NCBI GenBank assembly: GCA_947459295.1
Contig: CANHCY010000003.1
Location: forward strand, 32,371 to 96,370
DNA length: 64,000 nt
Reading direction: 5' to 3'
Source: Chitinophagaceae bacterium
GTDB taxonomy: Bacteria > Bacteroidota > Bacteroidia > Chitinophagales > Chitinophagaceae
The notes under the pieces: generated by a model
The model's database searches: none
What the model saw: only the letters and a program-made list of their open reading frames with translations
What the model was told of the DNA's origin: nothing
Made by a program: the position numbers and the translations under genes
Shown here: positions 63,984 to 64,000 of the stretch, in pieces
Numbering within the stretch: the stretch's first letter is position 1
How the letters are laid out: every line of letters starts with the position of its first letter

Positions 63984-64000
63984 GGTATTAAATATTACTC

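Noticed and set aside
1-64000. CRISPR array, tRNA/rRNA genes, insertion sequences or prophage
   Set aside because: No regularly spaced repeats, transposase or integrase frames, or tRNA-like cloverleaf sequences were noticed in the intergenic regions, which are all short.

Overview
The window comes from a Bacteroidota chromosome, most likely a Chitinophagaceae-like member. The family placement is an inference. Supporting signs are two SusD proteins ending in NPGY, a SusC-type TonB-dependent transporter, formylglycine-type sulfatases, Bacteroidota -7 promoter boxes (TAnnTTTG), a DUF5723 outer-membrane protein and a fused E1 alpha-beta 2-oxoacid dehydrogenase. The DNA is AT-rich and densely coded, mostly in long co-directional operons. 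I saw no rRNA, tRNA, CRISPR, insertion sequence or phage gene. No gene-free stretch exceeds about 180 bases; the largest are 21095-21276, 49424-49602, 54307-54451 and 14293-14426.

Region 1 (1-14292) starts inside a SusD gene that is closed by a strong terminator. It continues with a tightly packed operon: an alginate/glucuronan-lyase-like PL38 candidate, three sulfatases (two of them tandem paralogues), an esterase, a hexuronate-type MFS transporter and a second esterase. After a convergent DUF1003 gene come a Tat-exported Gfo/Idh/MocA oxidoreductase and a HEAT plus double DUF1080 (3-keto-glycoside hydrolase) protein. Together these suggest attack on a sulfated, esterified, uronic-acid-containing glycan, partly through oxidised sugar intermediates.

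Region 2 (14293-36402) is a pectin utilisation locus. It holds a SusC/SusD pair, a small NTF2-fold secreted protein, a LacI-type regulator, and a divergent operon. The operon starts with three two-domain secreted enzymes (CE12-GH28, GH105 with a C-terminal DUF4350-like domain, CE8-PL10). It then carries the cytoplasmic route for the released uronates: uxaB, uxaA, uxaC, kdgK, eda, an ExuT-type transporter and uxuA. A 15-base LacI-type operator occurs identically in front of susC and between lacI and the enzyme operon, tying uptake and degradation to one regulator.

Region 3 (36367-44807) is an accessory glycan module. A minus-strand pair (GH141-like beta-helix protein, DUF5703 protein) diverges from a plus-strand trio (PhyH-type dioxygenase, GH20 hexosaminidase, fuconolactonase-like amidohydrolase).

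Region 4 (44804-64000) is general genome content: a VWA-OmpA lipoprotein, a DUF5723 protein, an aminotransferase, a DUF1573 protein, the E1 fusion, YebC, an APC permease, a DAACS symporter, DedA, an MFS transporter, GT9, malate dehydrogenase, a thiol-disulfide protein, an Mla-type ATPase, lysA, scpB and atpG. Two genes here have the -7 box four bases from the start codon, suggesting leaderless mRNAs.
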